A DNA stretch of 64,000 nt from Aradus depressus (GCA_963662175.1 OY759226.1:27992065-28056064); one strand, 5' to 3'. Positions 31,812-43,470 are shown, numbered from the stretch's first letter. Numbers and translations are program-made. The notes: generated from the sequence alone by a model not told the origin.

Positions 31812-32204
31812 CAATTGAGGAGTTTGGAGCCAGAGCGGACCAACCCACAATTTTTCGGAAAATGAGTTATTACCATCGTGATGTTGGCATAGGTTCCCTT
31901 TTTTCAAAACCAGTGTGGATCACTTAGTTTCTTCACTTCAGTGATAGATAGCAGCACTTTAAGTTTAGTCCACAAGTATTTTGTGCATATATTTTCAAAG
32001 TCACAATGGATCATACGGCCTTCAAAAACTTTATAGAACACAAAAAGGGATCACTCATCCAATACGATTCTAAAATTTCAAATATAAATAAATATTTGGG
32101 GCCCATTTATGGAGATAAACAAAATGTACTTAATTTTCAATTGCCATTTTCTTCCTGTTCAGTTTAAACCAGTTGGTCCGCTCTGGCTCCAAACTCCTCA
32201 ATTG
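31812..32204. mobile_element. TIR element with perfect 32-bp ends (MITE-4)
   Basis: CAATTGAGGAGTTTGGAGCC at 31812 begins a 32-bp arm that is repeated perfectly in inverse at 32173-32204. The 330-bp centre has no long frame. Non-autonomous DNA transposon of unassigned superfamily; the target duplication is not clear from the flanks. Confidence 0.88.
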
Positions 32205-33020
32205 TTTATCCAAATTGAAACGGTCTATAAAAACGTACATTTTTGAACCATAAACCAGGATGAAGAGAAAAAAAGTTATTTTTACAATGATTTCTAATAA
32301 TTTCAATAATTATAAGTAATATTAAACATATACAGTGAGATATTTTGGAAATACTTTTTTACAGAAGCATAATTAAGATGTTGGAAATATATGTTAGATT
32401 TTGACACGCTATGTTATAAAAAATAATGTTTCATAGCATAACAAGAAATGAAGATGTTATAATGTAAGTAAGAGAAACAAGAGTTAGATTTGATATTAAA
32501 CTAACAATTTTAATTTTTAGACGTTCATTTCTATGTAATATTTTTCAGTTTGTACTTTAAAATGTCCTGATGGATGAAATATTGTATTTCTAAATGATGA
32601 AAAAATAAATTAAATAGAATGAGACCAAAAAGGGCCAATATTTGGAATTATTGAAATACCTACATTAAATAAAATATCTCCTGTAAATTTTTCAAATTTC
32701 AGATGTAGCTGATTTTGATTCTAGGTTAGGTTAAGGTAAATATAATGAAGAAACACGGTGCGGGGACACCCGTGGGGGGTGGCTCCCTGTGATATATTAG
32801 ACTGTCTCTAAAGTTTGGGGATAATAAATAGAAGGGGGGGGGGGGGGGATTGCGTGATAAATAAATAACAGAGAGTTGGGGGGGCGCACTTTATATCAGG
32901 ACAAAGAGAGGGGAGAAATATGAGGAGCTGGGGCTCTATAGCACAGTAGGACAGGAACCTGCACCTCCAGCAAGGGGTTGGGGTGCGTCTGTGCACTTAG
33001 GGGTAGTTTTGTGTATATAC
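32205..33020. other. Spacer, no gene seen
   Basis: AT-rich to 32740, then a mixed segment with a G run at 32836-32848. No credible frame. Confidence 0.45.
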
Positions 33021-33021
33021 A

Positions 33022-33165
33022 TGTCGGTGAATCACCCGCTATCAACTTCCCCAGCCTCAATTGATCAACTAAATGTTTGCTCTCCCTCTAAGATTAGGAC
33101 TCAGAAACTTTTGAATCCTCATTCAAAATTTCATGCCAATTCATCAGAACGGCAGTTTTTTTAGT
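33022..33165 (-). repeat. Dispersed family A, 3' end fragment
   Basis: Begins with the palindromic end GTCGGTGAATCACC, then AACTTCCCCAG and TTTGCTCTCCCTCTAAG in reverse orientation. Confidence 0.65.
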
Positions 33166-33180
33166 TGAGGACCGCCTTCG

Positions 33181-33372
33181 CGGATCCCTCCTACCCTTAT
33201 CGGGTCCCTCCTACCCTTACCGGGTCCCTCCTACCCTTACCGGGTCCCTCCTACCCTTATCGGGTCCCTCCTACCCTTATCGTATCCCTCCTACCCTTAT
33301 CGCGTCCCTCCTACCCTTACCGGGTCCCTCCTACCCTTATCGGATCCCTCCTACCCTTATCGAATCCCTCCT
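33181..33372. repeat. 20-bp tandem array, about 9.5 copies
   Basis: Units of CGGGTCCCTCCTACCCTTAC, with substitutions at positions 3, 4 and 20, start every 20 bp from 33181. Confidence 0.95.
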
Positions 33373-33762
33373 TACATTTATTATATTGGCAGTTATTAGG
33401 GTTTTGCGATAGAAAAGGTTCAGCTGCTATAGAATCCACTTCAGCTATCCCCGTTATTGGTGCCTTTAACGTAGTACCGTTTTTGAGGGGCACACGCAAG
33501 TTACCAAGGGCTCATGAATAACCCAGTGGAACTCATTTTGTCAAAGTCAGTCACAAAAATTGCCACTAAACGCATTCAAAAGTTTCCGTGAGAGGCCATC
33601 ATGGAAGAGAGTTGAGCGGGCCGACTTCCTGCCATTCACGTTGATTGAGAACAGGAAGTTAGCGATGAGTATTGGGCACTTTGGCACACCGGGCTCAGAA
33701 GCCAAACTATCTGGCCTTCGGTGTTTCCGGCAACCCTACATGTCCAATTTATACGAAAACTA

Positions 33763-33865
33763 GCTGGACCCGGCGTTGCCTGGTTAATAACAGTTATATG
33801 CGTAGATTCCATGGGGGCAGTGCCGGCCGTCGCCCCCACAACTCTGTGGTCGTGAGGGCAAGAGT
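33763..33865 (-). mobile_element. Possible Helitron-like 3' terminus
   Basis: Read on the minus strand the sequence ends in GGCAACGCCGGGTCCAGCTA followed by GT, a small hairpin before CTAGT as in Helitron 3' ends. Similar GGCGTTGCCCGG blocks occur near 13541. No helicase gene or 5' end was found, so the call is tentative. Confidence 0.3.
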
Positions 33866-34085
33866 ATCGTTTCGCCCCCACAATAATCTTCTGAAAATGT
33901 ATAAAAAGAATTAAAAAAGAAAAGAATAATAATGAAAAAATAATTGAGACTAAAGGGAAGGACGCAAATCTCCGATATGGTATAATAAATAATTATAAAA
34001 CAAATTATTATTATAATAGTCGGTCGTAGGAAAAAACGCATGTGCGACACTTGTGTATGTGGGGAAAAATAAGCGCTCACGATTT

Positions 34086-34233
34086 TGTCCTCGTGCGATA
34101 CAGGTCCCTTATCCACACTATTACAATAGTACAATATACTATTAAATTCTACCTATAGTTGTCCTCGTGCGATACAGGTCCCTTATCCACACTATTACAA
34201 TAGTACAATATACTATTAAATTCTACCTATAGT
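34086..34233. repeat. Perfect 74-bp direct tandem duplication
   Basis: The segment beginning TGTCCTCGTGCGATACAGGT occurs twice in direct succession (34086 and 34160) with no differences seen. Confidence 0.95.
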
Positions 34234-34289
34234 TGTTTATTTATCATTATGTAATTTTTATTTTTTTTTTGTTTTTCAAGGTATGTCAA

Positions 34290-34610
34290 CCACAAGGGTC
34301 ATTGATGCCTGACTGTTCAAATCAGGATGAGATCCCGTAGGGAAACCGGGGGGCGAACGGAGAGGGACACTGTACAGGACCCGGGGGCACCTAGTGAGCG
34401 TCCCAGCCAGGCCAGGGGACAAGCAGCGATACAACCGGGCGTCTCTCTTTAGGCATTGGCTTAGGCCCCGGTGTAGCTGGGCCTGTTAGGGAGGGTGTGC
34501 TTGTATGTGGTACCGTTCACACCCTCCAAGCCCCGGACTATATCAGTTCAGGGATCCTGGCGGAGCCACCAAGCTCCCCAGCCCAGCCACCGTAGAAACT
34601 TATGTAGTAA
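34290..34610. other. GC-rich island of unknown origin
   Basis: A GC-rich block (ATGAGATCCCGTAGGGAAAC to GCCCAGCCACCG) in AT-rich surroundings. It has no long frame and no tRNA-like boxes. It may be the UTR of an unrecognised retroelement. Confidence 0.4.
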
Positions 34611-34879
34611 GTATTATTTTTATTTAAAACTGTTAGATTTTTTTTTTGGTTGGCAGAAAGGGTGTGATTGTCGCTTGGGGGGGTGGGGGGGGGGGGGGGG
34701 TGGGGGGAGTTGGTGCGATTGAGTTCGCCCTCACAACAAAAAATGATCTTTCTACGCCTATGGTAACAGTAACAATTTTTAATTGGCAACCGACGCATAT
34801 TGTCATCAATTTTTATCCTTCTGAAACCGTTAATTTTTTTTTTTTTGATATCTTAATTTGTAAATTGGATATTCCCAAA

Positions 34880-35145
34880 ATGGTTAGCTCTGGAACCAAT
34901 CAATTGATATGGTTGAAAATTAATAGGTGTCTAACTCAAGGACTTCTGAATCGTCATATTCAATTTCATGTTGATAGGGGCAAGTTATATATTAGGGGTT
35001 TTGACACACACATGTTGATAGGCGCCTTTATGGGGTTTTGGATACATATAAAATGAAGGGGTCCAGTGCAAAATGAACATAGAATTTCTGCCCGAATACA
35101 TAGCTTCTCTTACAGTTGTTATAGTGGTGGGGGAAGTGAAACGTG
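34880..35145 (-). repeat. Dispersed family A copy
   Basis: Reverse-orientation landmarks: GGTTGAAAATTAATAGGTGT, TTTGGATACATATAAAATG and a GGGGGAAGTGAAAC end. Confidence 0.55.
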
Positions 35146-35649
35146 GCTATGTTTCGTGACGCTGCGGTAGCTGTTCTTTGACTTAATGATAGCTCCATCT
35201 ACATAACTCCTGGTGGCCACACATGGTACCACAATGCCACTAATGGATCATATATGTCGTGCTCTGGGACCCACCCTTTCAGTTTTTGCGTCCTGTCCTA
35301 TTACCCCCTGGTCGCTCTTTGTCCCCCCATGGGCCGATTAGTCCACTAATGCCACACTTAAGCCCCAGATAATGCCCCTTATATTTAGTATGCCTCCTAC
35401 CTGTAGAGGCACCAAGTATTATCTCCATTTAACTCCATCCCTGTAATTCAGTGGAACTTCTTGTTTTGTTTTTCCAGTCTAAGCTTTTTGTTAGATTTCT
35501 TCGTCGTTTTTTCGTATTTATCTAAACAGTAAGACGAGTCTTCTACTCTTCCAAGATAACATACGTTTAAGTGAGATCATTACGTTTTGGGAAATTACAC
35601 AATGTATGGGAGGGGGGCCTCATTGGCTTGGTGTTCAGAGTTACTATTC

Positions 35650-35800
35650 AAAGAGGTGCCCCAGTTGCTCAATAGTTGAGGGGTTAGTGCGTCAGGCTAC
35701 GAATATGTAGCCTACCTGGTATACTCTGAAGCTGAGTACGAGTACAGGCTAGGTGGTAGAGGTGACGGTTGGAGGTTCGAATCCAGCCCACTCATCACTT
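35650..35800 (+). mobile_element. tRNA-like fragment, possibly a third SINE type
   Basis: GCCCCAGTTGCTCAATAGTT and GGGGTTAGTGCGTCAGG resemble a tRNA A-box arm, and GGAGGTTCGAATCCAGCCCA a B-box arm, but they are about 85 bp apart. Not a functional tRNA. Only one copy was seen. Confidence 0.35.
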
Positions 35801-35807
35801 TCTTTGC

Positions 35808-36012
35808 TACGTAATCGTTCAGTAATTCTATGTCGAGTTTTCACCGGAATTTCATATTTTTGGTTCCCCTGATTCCAAAAAATGAAAAAAAATTCAAATT
35901 GTGAACATAACTCTCGATAGAATGAATATTCCAATGCGATATTTTATATGTATAAACAGAACCTACTGATTTTCAGCTAAATCGGCCTCAGGGAAGTTAG
36001 GATTGGGGGAGG
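35808..36012 (+). repeat. Dispersed family A, 5' half
   Basis: Starts CTACGTAATCGTTCAG, includes TTTTCACCGGAATTTCAT and ACTGATTTTCAGCTAAATCG. Confidence 0.65.
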
Positions 36013-36041
36013 ACTTGAAACTTCAAAAGTGTCGGATATGG

Positions 36042-36064
36042 AGGGGGGGGGGGGGGGGGGGGGG
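36042..36064. repeat. Poly(G) tract
   Basis: Uninterrupted G run of more than 20 bases. A similar run lies at 36425-36445. Confidence 0.95.
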
Positions 36065-36102
36065 CAGACGTCCAAACATATGTCACACACTCGTCAATAT
36101 TG

Positions 36103-36228
36103 TTTCATAGGGCAGTCTTCGGATTTACAGAACACTAAATAGGGTTTCATAGTACAGTCTTCCAGCTTACGGAACACTAAATAGGGTTCCATAGGACAGT
36201 CTACCAACTTACGGAACACTAAAATTGC
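36103..36228. repeat. 42-bp tandem array, three copies
   Basis: TTTCATAGGGCAGTCTTC-type units start at 36103, 36145 and 36187 and share CGGAACACTAAATAGGG. Confidence 0.85.
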
Positions 36229-36799
36229 GAATTATTTCTTGAGAGCTTTGATGTGTTCGTGTTGTGGATGAATTAGGGCAGAGTTGCAAACAAAGATTCT
36301 TTTATTGTACATGGAAGACAATGGGTAAACAGAACATAAAACAAAAAAAGAAACAGATAAACAAGAAATAGATGTGAAGTGAAAGAGAGAGAGCGAGAGG
36401 GCATTGTCAGAAGTGGAGGAAGTAGGGGGGGGGGGGGGGGGGGGGCGCTCCGAAAACAACAAAAAACATTAATTGTCCCCTTTTCATTTTTGATGCCATT
36501 ATATTCTCGTTAGGGCGGAAAAAGGAGAGAGATGTTTTTAGTTTTTCTGTTGGTACGACCATTAGGAACGTTTAATGTAGCTGACAAGAGGATAGCTCTG
36601 TCAGCTACCTACAAGGGCTCAAGCAACTATGGGCAACCATGCTTCGGTATTAGAGGCGTACCCAGAAAAAATATATATATCGCATGAAATTTTATATAGA
36701 TACACAAGTAGTCATTTAGCCTCTACGCTGTAGGGGTGGGATGTGCCACTGATGATGGCGCTGTTCTGGTCTAAGATGAAACAGTGGGAAGACAACGTC

Positions 36800-37165
36800 T
36801 TTTGTTTCTGTGTTTATATGTGTAGACATGACCTATCAATTTTTCAGCCGAATCGGCTTAAGGAAGGTCAATAGATTAATTTCAGATTTTGAGCGTATAC
36901 AATGTATACACTCAAATATGTCATAGCCGGTGATTCACATGGGAGCCGATCTTAGCTCTACGGGATCACTTTGTTAAGATCCGTTGAAATTTCAAGATTA
37001 TTTTCGTTCAAATTATCATTTTTTCCTCCCTCCCCCCTCCCTGCGGTTTTGACAATCCCTACTAAAGACACCTATTGATTTTCAGTCAAATCGATCGTAT
37101 GGAGAGAGTAGAGGGAGAACGTAGTCGGTAACTATTAATTTTCGAACGGAGATTCACCGCGACTA
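36800..37165 (+). repeat. Dispersed family A fragments
   Basis: Contains TTCAGCCGAATCGGCTTAAG near 36845 and ATTGATTTTCAGTCAAATCG near 37076, separated by unrelated sequence. Degraded. Confidence 0.5.
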
Positions 37166-37769
37166 AGCGTATCCTAGAGAATGCCATTTCAACATAGAAT
37201 TTTTACTTAACTTCTCCATACCAAGTATTCGCTAAGTAGAAAAAAAGTAAGAAGAAGAAGAAGAAAAAATAACAAGACAAGATCTAATAAATTGACTTCG
37301 CAAAATTGGATTCAATAAAGTTTCTAGAATTAGTCTTGAGAATTTTCTTAGAAACGAGAGGAAAAAAAAATCAATTTAAAAATATGAGTCGTGCACCGCT
37401 TAATCATTTTTTTATAAAAGCCTGGGAAACGTGTCCTTGTTGAAAAATGTCCCCCGTATTACAGAGTGAAGGTTTTCATCGTAATTAGGGGCTTAAGTGG
37501 GATGTAAATTCAGGATCATTAGTAATGTTGATGCGGCCTCCAGAGCAGAGACAGACGGACGGACGGGGTCCTGAGTTATGGCACAGAGACCGAGCACCCT
37601 ATTTGTCAAAATGCCCCTGCCTGTTTCGTGTGTCTGAGTGGTCCCTAGCCCGACAAACAAGGATCTGACCCCTGCACTATTATTTCTCAGTTTCTACTTC
37701 AAACTTCCCCAGCTCTAGCTGTATAAAGAAATAGGGGAATAATTCCTCTAACAATTAGATAATAATTAA

Positions 37770-38450
37770 ACAATTATTGTTTAGTCGGTCAGAAGATTTT
37801 GTATTTTCATCAGAATTTCATAAATCGGAAGTCGTGATTCCAAAAATGAAAAAAAAAAACATTGTCCTGTCTGCGTTTGTGTATCTAGAGTGTCTGTGAG
37901 CACGATAACTTCAGATAGAATGAATATATCGACAGAAGATTTTGTGAGGATGACACAATACCTATTTTCTACCAAATCAACCAAAAAAGAGGGTGCTTAA
38001 CTCAAAAACCTTAATACTGTCGATGTAAGGAATGTATCATCACAAAAACCCTAATTACTGTCGATGTAATGAATGTATCATCACAAAAACCCTAATTACT
38101 GTCGATGTAATCAATGTATCAACACAAAAACCGTAATTACTGTCGATGTAATCAATCTATAAAAAAAAAACCTAATTGCTGTCGATGTAATTAATGTATC
38201 AACACAAAAACCCTAATTACTGTTGATGTAATTAATGTATCAACACAAAAACCCTAATTACTGTCGATGTAATCAATCTATATATAAAAAAACCTAATTA
38301 CTGTCGATGTAATTAATGTATCAACACAAAAACCCTAATTACTGTCGATGTAATCAATGTATCAATACGAATTTAGTTTGAGGATTCAGAAGTCTCCAAG
38401 TAAGTCACCTTGTGAATTTCAACTAAGTCGGGAGTCTAAGTAAGTTTTTA
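37770..38450 (+). repeat. Dispersed family A copy carrying an internal 41-bp array
   Basis: The 5' half (TTTTCATCAGAATTTCATAA) runs into AGGGTGCTTAACTCAAAAAC, then the 41-bp array, then the normal continuation TAGTTTGAGGATTCAGAAGT. The array expands the family segment around CTGTCGATGTAAT. Confidence 0.8.
38005..38370 (+). repeat. 41-bp tandem array, about 8.5 copies
   Basis: CTGTCGATGTAA recurs at 38017, 38058, 38099 and onward with a 41-bp period; units read AAAAACCCTAATTACTGTCG then ATGTAATCAATGTATCAACAC. Confidence 0.92.
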
Positions 38451-38460
38451 CTTCCCCAGA

Positions 38461-38840
38461 TCTACAAAGTATAGACGAAGTTATGTTATCGGTCAGACAT
38501 TCGATGTTAAGTTTTCAATTTCCTGAATCCATGAATCCAAATGAAAAAAAATTAAATAAAGTCAGTGAATTAACAGCAACCTCAGTTGTTGTTTTGTTTT
38601 TTTCGCCTCAGTGAAAATATTTACTGATTTGGTTGAAAATCAATAGGTGTCTTACTTTGGGACTTCTGAATATTATTACATTAAATTTCGTGTTGGTATA
38701 TTTGAGGATGGGGGAGGGGGGGGGGGGGGGCTTAACTCTAAAATCATAATATTTGTATCGCCATGACATTTTACATGTGGATACAAAATCCTATAAGGAC
38801 CTGTTGATTTTCAGCTAAATTGGCGCAAAAGGAGGGGTGT
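38461..38840 (+). repeat. Dispersed family A, rearranged copy
   Basis: Starts CGAAGTTATGTTATCGGTCA. Its middle contains a reverse-strand block (GGTTGAAAATCAATAGGTGT), then a forward ATTTTCAGCTAAATTGG. Internal inversion or two nested copies. Confidence 0.55.
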
Positions 38841-39523
38841 TATGAATTTGAAGCCTTTGTCTGTTTATGGCATCGTAGCTCCAAGACGGCTGAACCGATT
38901 TCTAAGCTTTTTTTGTTTTGTTTCGAAAGCTGGTATTTGCGAGATGGTTCTTAGCCATGTTTGGTGGAAATCGGGTATAGGTACCGTTTCCAAGATCTTC
39001 AGGTTTCATCAGAGCCTGAGGGATCTCGGCCTCTATTACAGCTAGAGACTTGGAGTTTGAGCTTAAATGTTCATAAGGCCAAGCCTCCCCCAATAACTTC
39101 AACCCCCCCCCCCCCCCCCCTCCAAAAAAAGTCCTCCCCACCAAGGTTTCAGTAAAAAAAATGAATGATCAAAAAAAAATTTTTAATTTTCAATTTAACC
39201 TTTAATTTTCAACGAAACATTGTCATCATCAGTGGCACATTTACACTGATCAATTTTCCTTTAGCCTCTACGCTTTACGGGTGGGGTAAATGATGATGAG
39301 GCTGTTGCGTTGAAAACCAGTTCTGGTCAAAAATATAACAGTGGGAATACAACGTCTTTTATTATTTCTATGAGTAATCTCGTCCCACAACATCTTACCT
39401 ACTGTCACATATGAACTCCTGGACTCTATATATGGACTTTATATTTATTCATCGACGACGTTTTTTTTTTTGAAGTGACAGAAGACCCATATTTCTTGAG
39501 AACATATTGGCCGATTCACAATC

Positions 39524-39525
<2 letters not shown>

Positions 39526-39588
<63 letters not shown>
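39526..39588. repeat. (AT)n microsatellite
   Basis: About 31 AT dinucleotides directly before a SINE-1 copy. Confidence 0.97.
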
Positions 39589-39590
<2 letters not shown>

Positions 39591-39595
39591 AAAGA

Positions 39596-39870
39596 GGGCG
39601 CTGGTTGCTCAGTGGTATGCGTGTTTGCCTTCTGAGCTCAAGATCGTGGGTTCGAACCCCGACCGAGGCCTTTAGTTTATTTTATCTGGGAGGTACTCGT
39701 CGATGTCAGGTACTCGTTAAAGACCCCTACCCTAGGTGAATACAAATTTAGAGTAGGCAAAATTTAGGACTCCCACAGTAGAGTGGGGCTCATGTCCACC
39801 AGAGTGACGAAAGAGCGCTCTGGTAGTAGGCGATATGACCTCATAGTTAAAGCCCGGGCATGAGTCATAA
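39596..39870 (+). mobile_element. SINE-1, nearly full with a body deletion
   Basis: Head GGGCGCTGGTTGCTCAGTGG and B box GGGTTCGAACCCC are intact. About 50 bp containing CACGCCGTCCTTCGG is deleted, and the rest continues to AAAGCCCGGGCATGAGTCAT. Confidence 0.93.
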
Positions 39871-41020
39871 ACCTATAAATTGAATCAGGTGTTTCCAATC
39901 CTTTTGGTAAAATAGAAGCTGTTTGACCGAAAAATCCTAGGAGGAAAACCTACTCTGAGATTAGTGTGAGTTTAGGTGGCCTGGTGTTTGGAGCCTCTGT
40001 CAGACGCTCCTCAAGATAATAACAGACAGACAGACAGGCAGAATTAGCCTTCCGTCTCCTGGCAACTCCACTTTATTGGGCGTACATCCCCATATCACTA
40101 ATCGTAGCATTATATCTTGAAACAGCTTCTCTTTACCAACTAACAATACCTGCAGCTACCCAATACTTATTTTTTAATTCCTCTTTTCAATTGTTATTTT
40201 TACACTCACAGATGTACAAAACGTATAGGGGAAGTTATGACATTTAGTCAAAAATCGGATAAATAAGCTATCACGGAAAATACATCGATGAGACTAAAAA
40301 TGAATATAATGATATTTCCTTGATGGATTACTGCCGATGTACTTTTCTAGCTCGAATTTGTAATCCACTAAGTTTCCGCTCTCTCTCTCTCTCTGCCAAC
40401 TTCAGAATGCGGTATATATTCATTCCGCTAATCCTCTCATCTCTTTAGGCGATTTGGCTGAATTTGAAAAGACGTCCTTACCAACTTCTAGATCCTTTCT
40501 TCACATGGGGTCGGGCTACATGAAGTGAATATTCAATAAGAATTTTTGACCGATTATATAACTGCTCTTATACTATTGACAGTTAACGAAGTCAGAAAAA
40601 AAATAAAATAAAATAAATAAAAAATGAATAAAGAAGCTGTATATGTGATGTTGAAGATATGGCTAAACTTGCCAAAACATCCTGCCTTTTTGCCATATCC
40701 AGATAAGGATGCAGCTGTTATACAGAGACCGAAATTAGAAATAGTTCCGTTGTTAAAATTGGACTAATTAAAATAAGTGTGTACCATAAAAGTTGGGGAA
40801 AATGCCGTTTGATGTCCTGGCGCCAGTGTGTTTGCTAAATTTGTTTCCGTGCGGGGGGTAGAATAGGGAATATCATTTATCCGGTTTGGGAGGGGAGAGA
40901 AAGATTTGTCAAAAATCGGGTTGAATTCTAAACGCTAGGACGTGATTAGCGACTGCAGATTCTAATTGTAGGAATATTGAGGGTCAGTCAAAGATGGAAG
41001 AAAACAGGCAACACTATTCA
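39871..41020. other. Spacer, no gene seen
   Basis: A short family A 5' piece (TATAGGGGAAGTTATGAC) lies near 40222. A CT run lies near 40379-40394. Otherwise no feature. Confidence 0.4.
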
Positions 41021-41022
41021 AA

Positions 41023-41066
41023 TGCCAACGTTTCGATATATTTTATATCATCATCAGGGCCTACAA
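41023..41066 (-). ncRNA. Hammerhead-like motif, isolated
   Basis: On the minus strand GCC precedes CTGATGA (41051-41057), then T and a GATAT/ATATC stem, GAAA (41031-41034), CGTT and GGC. GCC and GGC can pair as helix I, and AACGTT is a palindrome fitting a minimal helix III. Same layout as at 24776-24826. Confidence 0.5.
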
Positions 41067-41329
41067 ACTTGGGGGGGAAATCAAGATTAGAATCGCAATT
41101 AAACAAAAAGTGTGTTGATTAACATTACTGAACGTTAAAATAGACATTGTAACAAGTTAAAAATTGAAACTGACTTACTATGAATACATAACTAAACAAT
41201 AAAATTAAATATAGATACATTGTTAAACATAAACATGAACGTACACTAATACAAATTAAAATTAACCATGAATACATTACTAAACATAAACAACAAGCAA
41301 TGGTTTTCATTTTCAGGACTTGAATTACA

Positions 41330-41680
41330 TTTAGCCTGAAGTGGGAGGAGTGTCACTGTCAGCCACCCCCGAGAAGAGAGGGACACTCCTGATTGGTCGG
41401 GGACAGAGGACATTGCCCCGCCCACTTGGGGACAGAGGACATTGCCCCGCCCACTTGGGGACACAGGACACAAGCTCCGCCTCTTTCTGGTGACACGGAG
41501 GAGGGGTGACAAGGACGCAGCCGCATTGGTGACATGTGTGCCACACCTGCCAGTGACATTGGCGAAGTGGGGGGTTGTCATTCTGTCCTGTCCCCTCCCC
41601 TCCCTTCTCCTCTCCTCTACCTGTACCGCCCCTTTCTGGAATACCAGTAAACACTGGACAAATTGTCTTAAGGGCTTCCA
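41330..41680. other. GC-rich island with 30-bp repeats
   Basis: A 350-bp GC-rich block in AT-rich sequence contains GACATTGCCCCGCCCACTTG twice plus a diverged third copy, with a 30-bp period. Three overlapping minus-strand frames are open here, which is expected from composition and repeats. No protein motif was recognised. Confidence 0.5.
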
Positions 41681-41874
41681 ATTCTGAAATCGTAATCTCG
41701 AAATTCGAGAATCTATATTAGGAAATACACTCGCCAGTGCCAAAAATAATTACTTGATGCTACCCACGCCTCTCCTATTCACGTGACAACTGCGCCGTTT
41801 TCGGTGTGTCTAAAAAGTTTATTTAGTTAATATTTTTCTAGACGTGGATGTTTCTTCTTGTAATGTAATTCCAG

Positions 41875-42185
41875 AACCCGTTAATTATGACACCTGTCGA
41901 GTTGAACTCAATAATACTAATAACCCCCGATGTAATGGATGTTTTAACACGAAATTTAGTGTGAGGATTTAAAAGTCATTGTATACGACGCCTATTGAAT
42001 TTCTATATCCGAATACATTTTAGCAATCTGTAGTCTATATAGTGAATAAAATAATAAAAATAAATAAATTAGACAATATAAATGATTTATTTTAAGTTTT
42101 TTGATTTTATTTGTTTAGTTTGGTTTAGAGGGAGAGCGAAAACTTATTTGAAAATTCGCACTGAGCTTCATTGATGGTCTTGTTG
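41875..42185 (+). repeat. Dispersed family A, 3' half with inserted AT-rich segment
   Basis: Has CCGATGTAATGGATGTTTTA, ACACGAAATTTAGTGTGAGG and the AGAGGGAGAGCGAAAACTTA block, with about 100 AT-rich bases between. Confidence 0.55.
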
Positions 42186-42954
42186 AGATTCACGTGGTGT
42201 GTGGCGTGGAAGGAGAACTTGGATCATCGCCGCGTTAAATGCCTATGCCTATAGGAGTGCTGTCCCGGCAAAAACCAGCCCCTCCCCTCCCCCCCCCCCC
42301 CCCCCTTTAGCACCGGATCTAGATAATCGGTTTGGTTCTCTGAGATCCTGCATGCATACATATACGTGCTACGGTTGCACGAAATGTCAATGTCAGAGTT
42401 TAACCTTTTCGGAAATGCAAGATAACCTTGTTTTGCACTCTACACACCGTGGGACTTCTCCGAATCCATTGGCATTGATCGAGCGCAGTTTATGGAAACC
42501 CTCATAGATCAATAAGAAATTATTAATTTTTCTGGAATTCCTGAGTTCCGGAAATTTTATTTCTCAAAAAATATCAGTGAATTTCTTTAATCCATTTCTC
42601 CTTTTTATTGAACTGTTTTATAATATAATTATTTTTATTCTTCGTAGTTTCATGCTATTTTTTTCTCCTTTGGGTTCGGAAAGCGAGAAGATATCCCATT
42701 CCAGACATCCGTGGGTTATCGGCAGGATAACAACAGATACGTTTAGAACCAATTTACGTTAGGCGATATTAGTGACTATATGGAATTGCTGGGACGCATA
42801 CACATTCAAACGCGCAATTTTGGTTAGTGCCCATTTCAACGCAAAAAACATGAAGTTTAATAACTGCATAATTGCATATAACTATCTACCATAAATAGTT
42901 CAATTCAAATGTAAATTGTAAAGAAACTTTACTCAAATTCCTTTTGTACTTGCC

Positions 42955-43165
42955 TAGCTCTACGATGTATAGGGGAAGTTATGTAATCGGTCAGAAATTC
43001 GATGTTGCGTTTCCCTGGAATTCTATTTCCTGTCAGTCTGTATGTATGTCTATGAACAGGATAGAATGAATATAGAAAAACGAAATTTTATATGTGTATT
43101 CATAACTCTGTAAGGACGACACCTATTGATTTTCAGCCGAAACTGGGAGGGGTGGGGAGTAAAAA
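42955..43165 (+). repeat. Dispersed family A, 5' half
   Basis: Clear 5' end: TATAGGGGAAGTTATGTAAT, CGGTCAGAAATTCGATGTTG, then TTTTATATGTGTATTCATAA and ATTGATTTTCAGCCGAAA. Confidence 0.75.
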
Positions 43166-43189
43166 TTATTATTTTATTTTTTATTTTTT

Positions 43190-43470
43190 TCCCTACGCCG
43201 GTACGCTTGCAATTTCCACCATGCGTCTCCTAGCAGCCCAGTACACTGCAGTTTCCTCTATTAGTTGTGACGTCCTGGAGAGCGCGGCACACGTCAAGAT
43301 GCTCAAAAAGACAGAGGGGAAGGCCTTAATGCCCCCCCCCTCCCCCTCCCCCCCTGACTACGCCATTTCAAAACGATAACATATTAATTTCCTTTCTTTT
43401 CTATTTCTTTATTTTATTTTTGCAGAGAGAGGAGACTTGGACAAAGCAACGCCGAGGGAACCTGCTAGTA
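43190..43470. repeat. Remnant with C tract and CTGACTACGCC end
   Basis: CCCCTGACTACGCCATTTC beside a long C run is the reverse of the GGCGTAGCCAG plus G-run signature at 11730 and 20-21 kb. It ends near GCAACGCCGAGGGAACCTGC and TAGTA, which resembles a Helitron-like CTAGT end. Confidence 0.35.

Noticed and set aside
33165..33521. 118-codon proline-rich repeated frame
   Set aside because: It is a translation of the 20-bp tandem array, which keeps no consistent coding frame beyond chance.
41246..41743. 165-codon minus-strand frame
   Set aside because: Three overlapping frames are open in the same GC-rich block, as expected from composition, and none has a recognisable domain.
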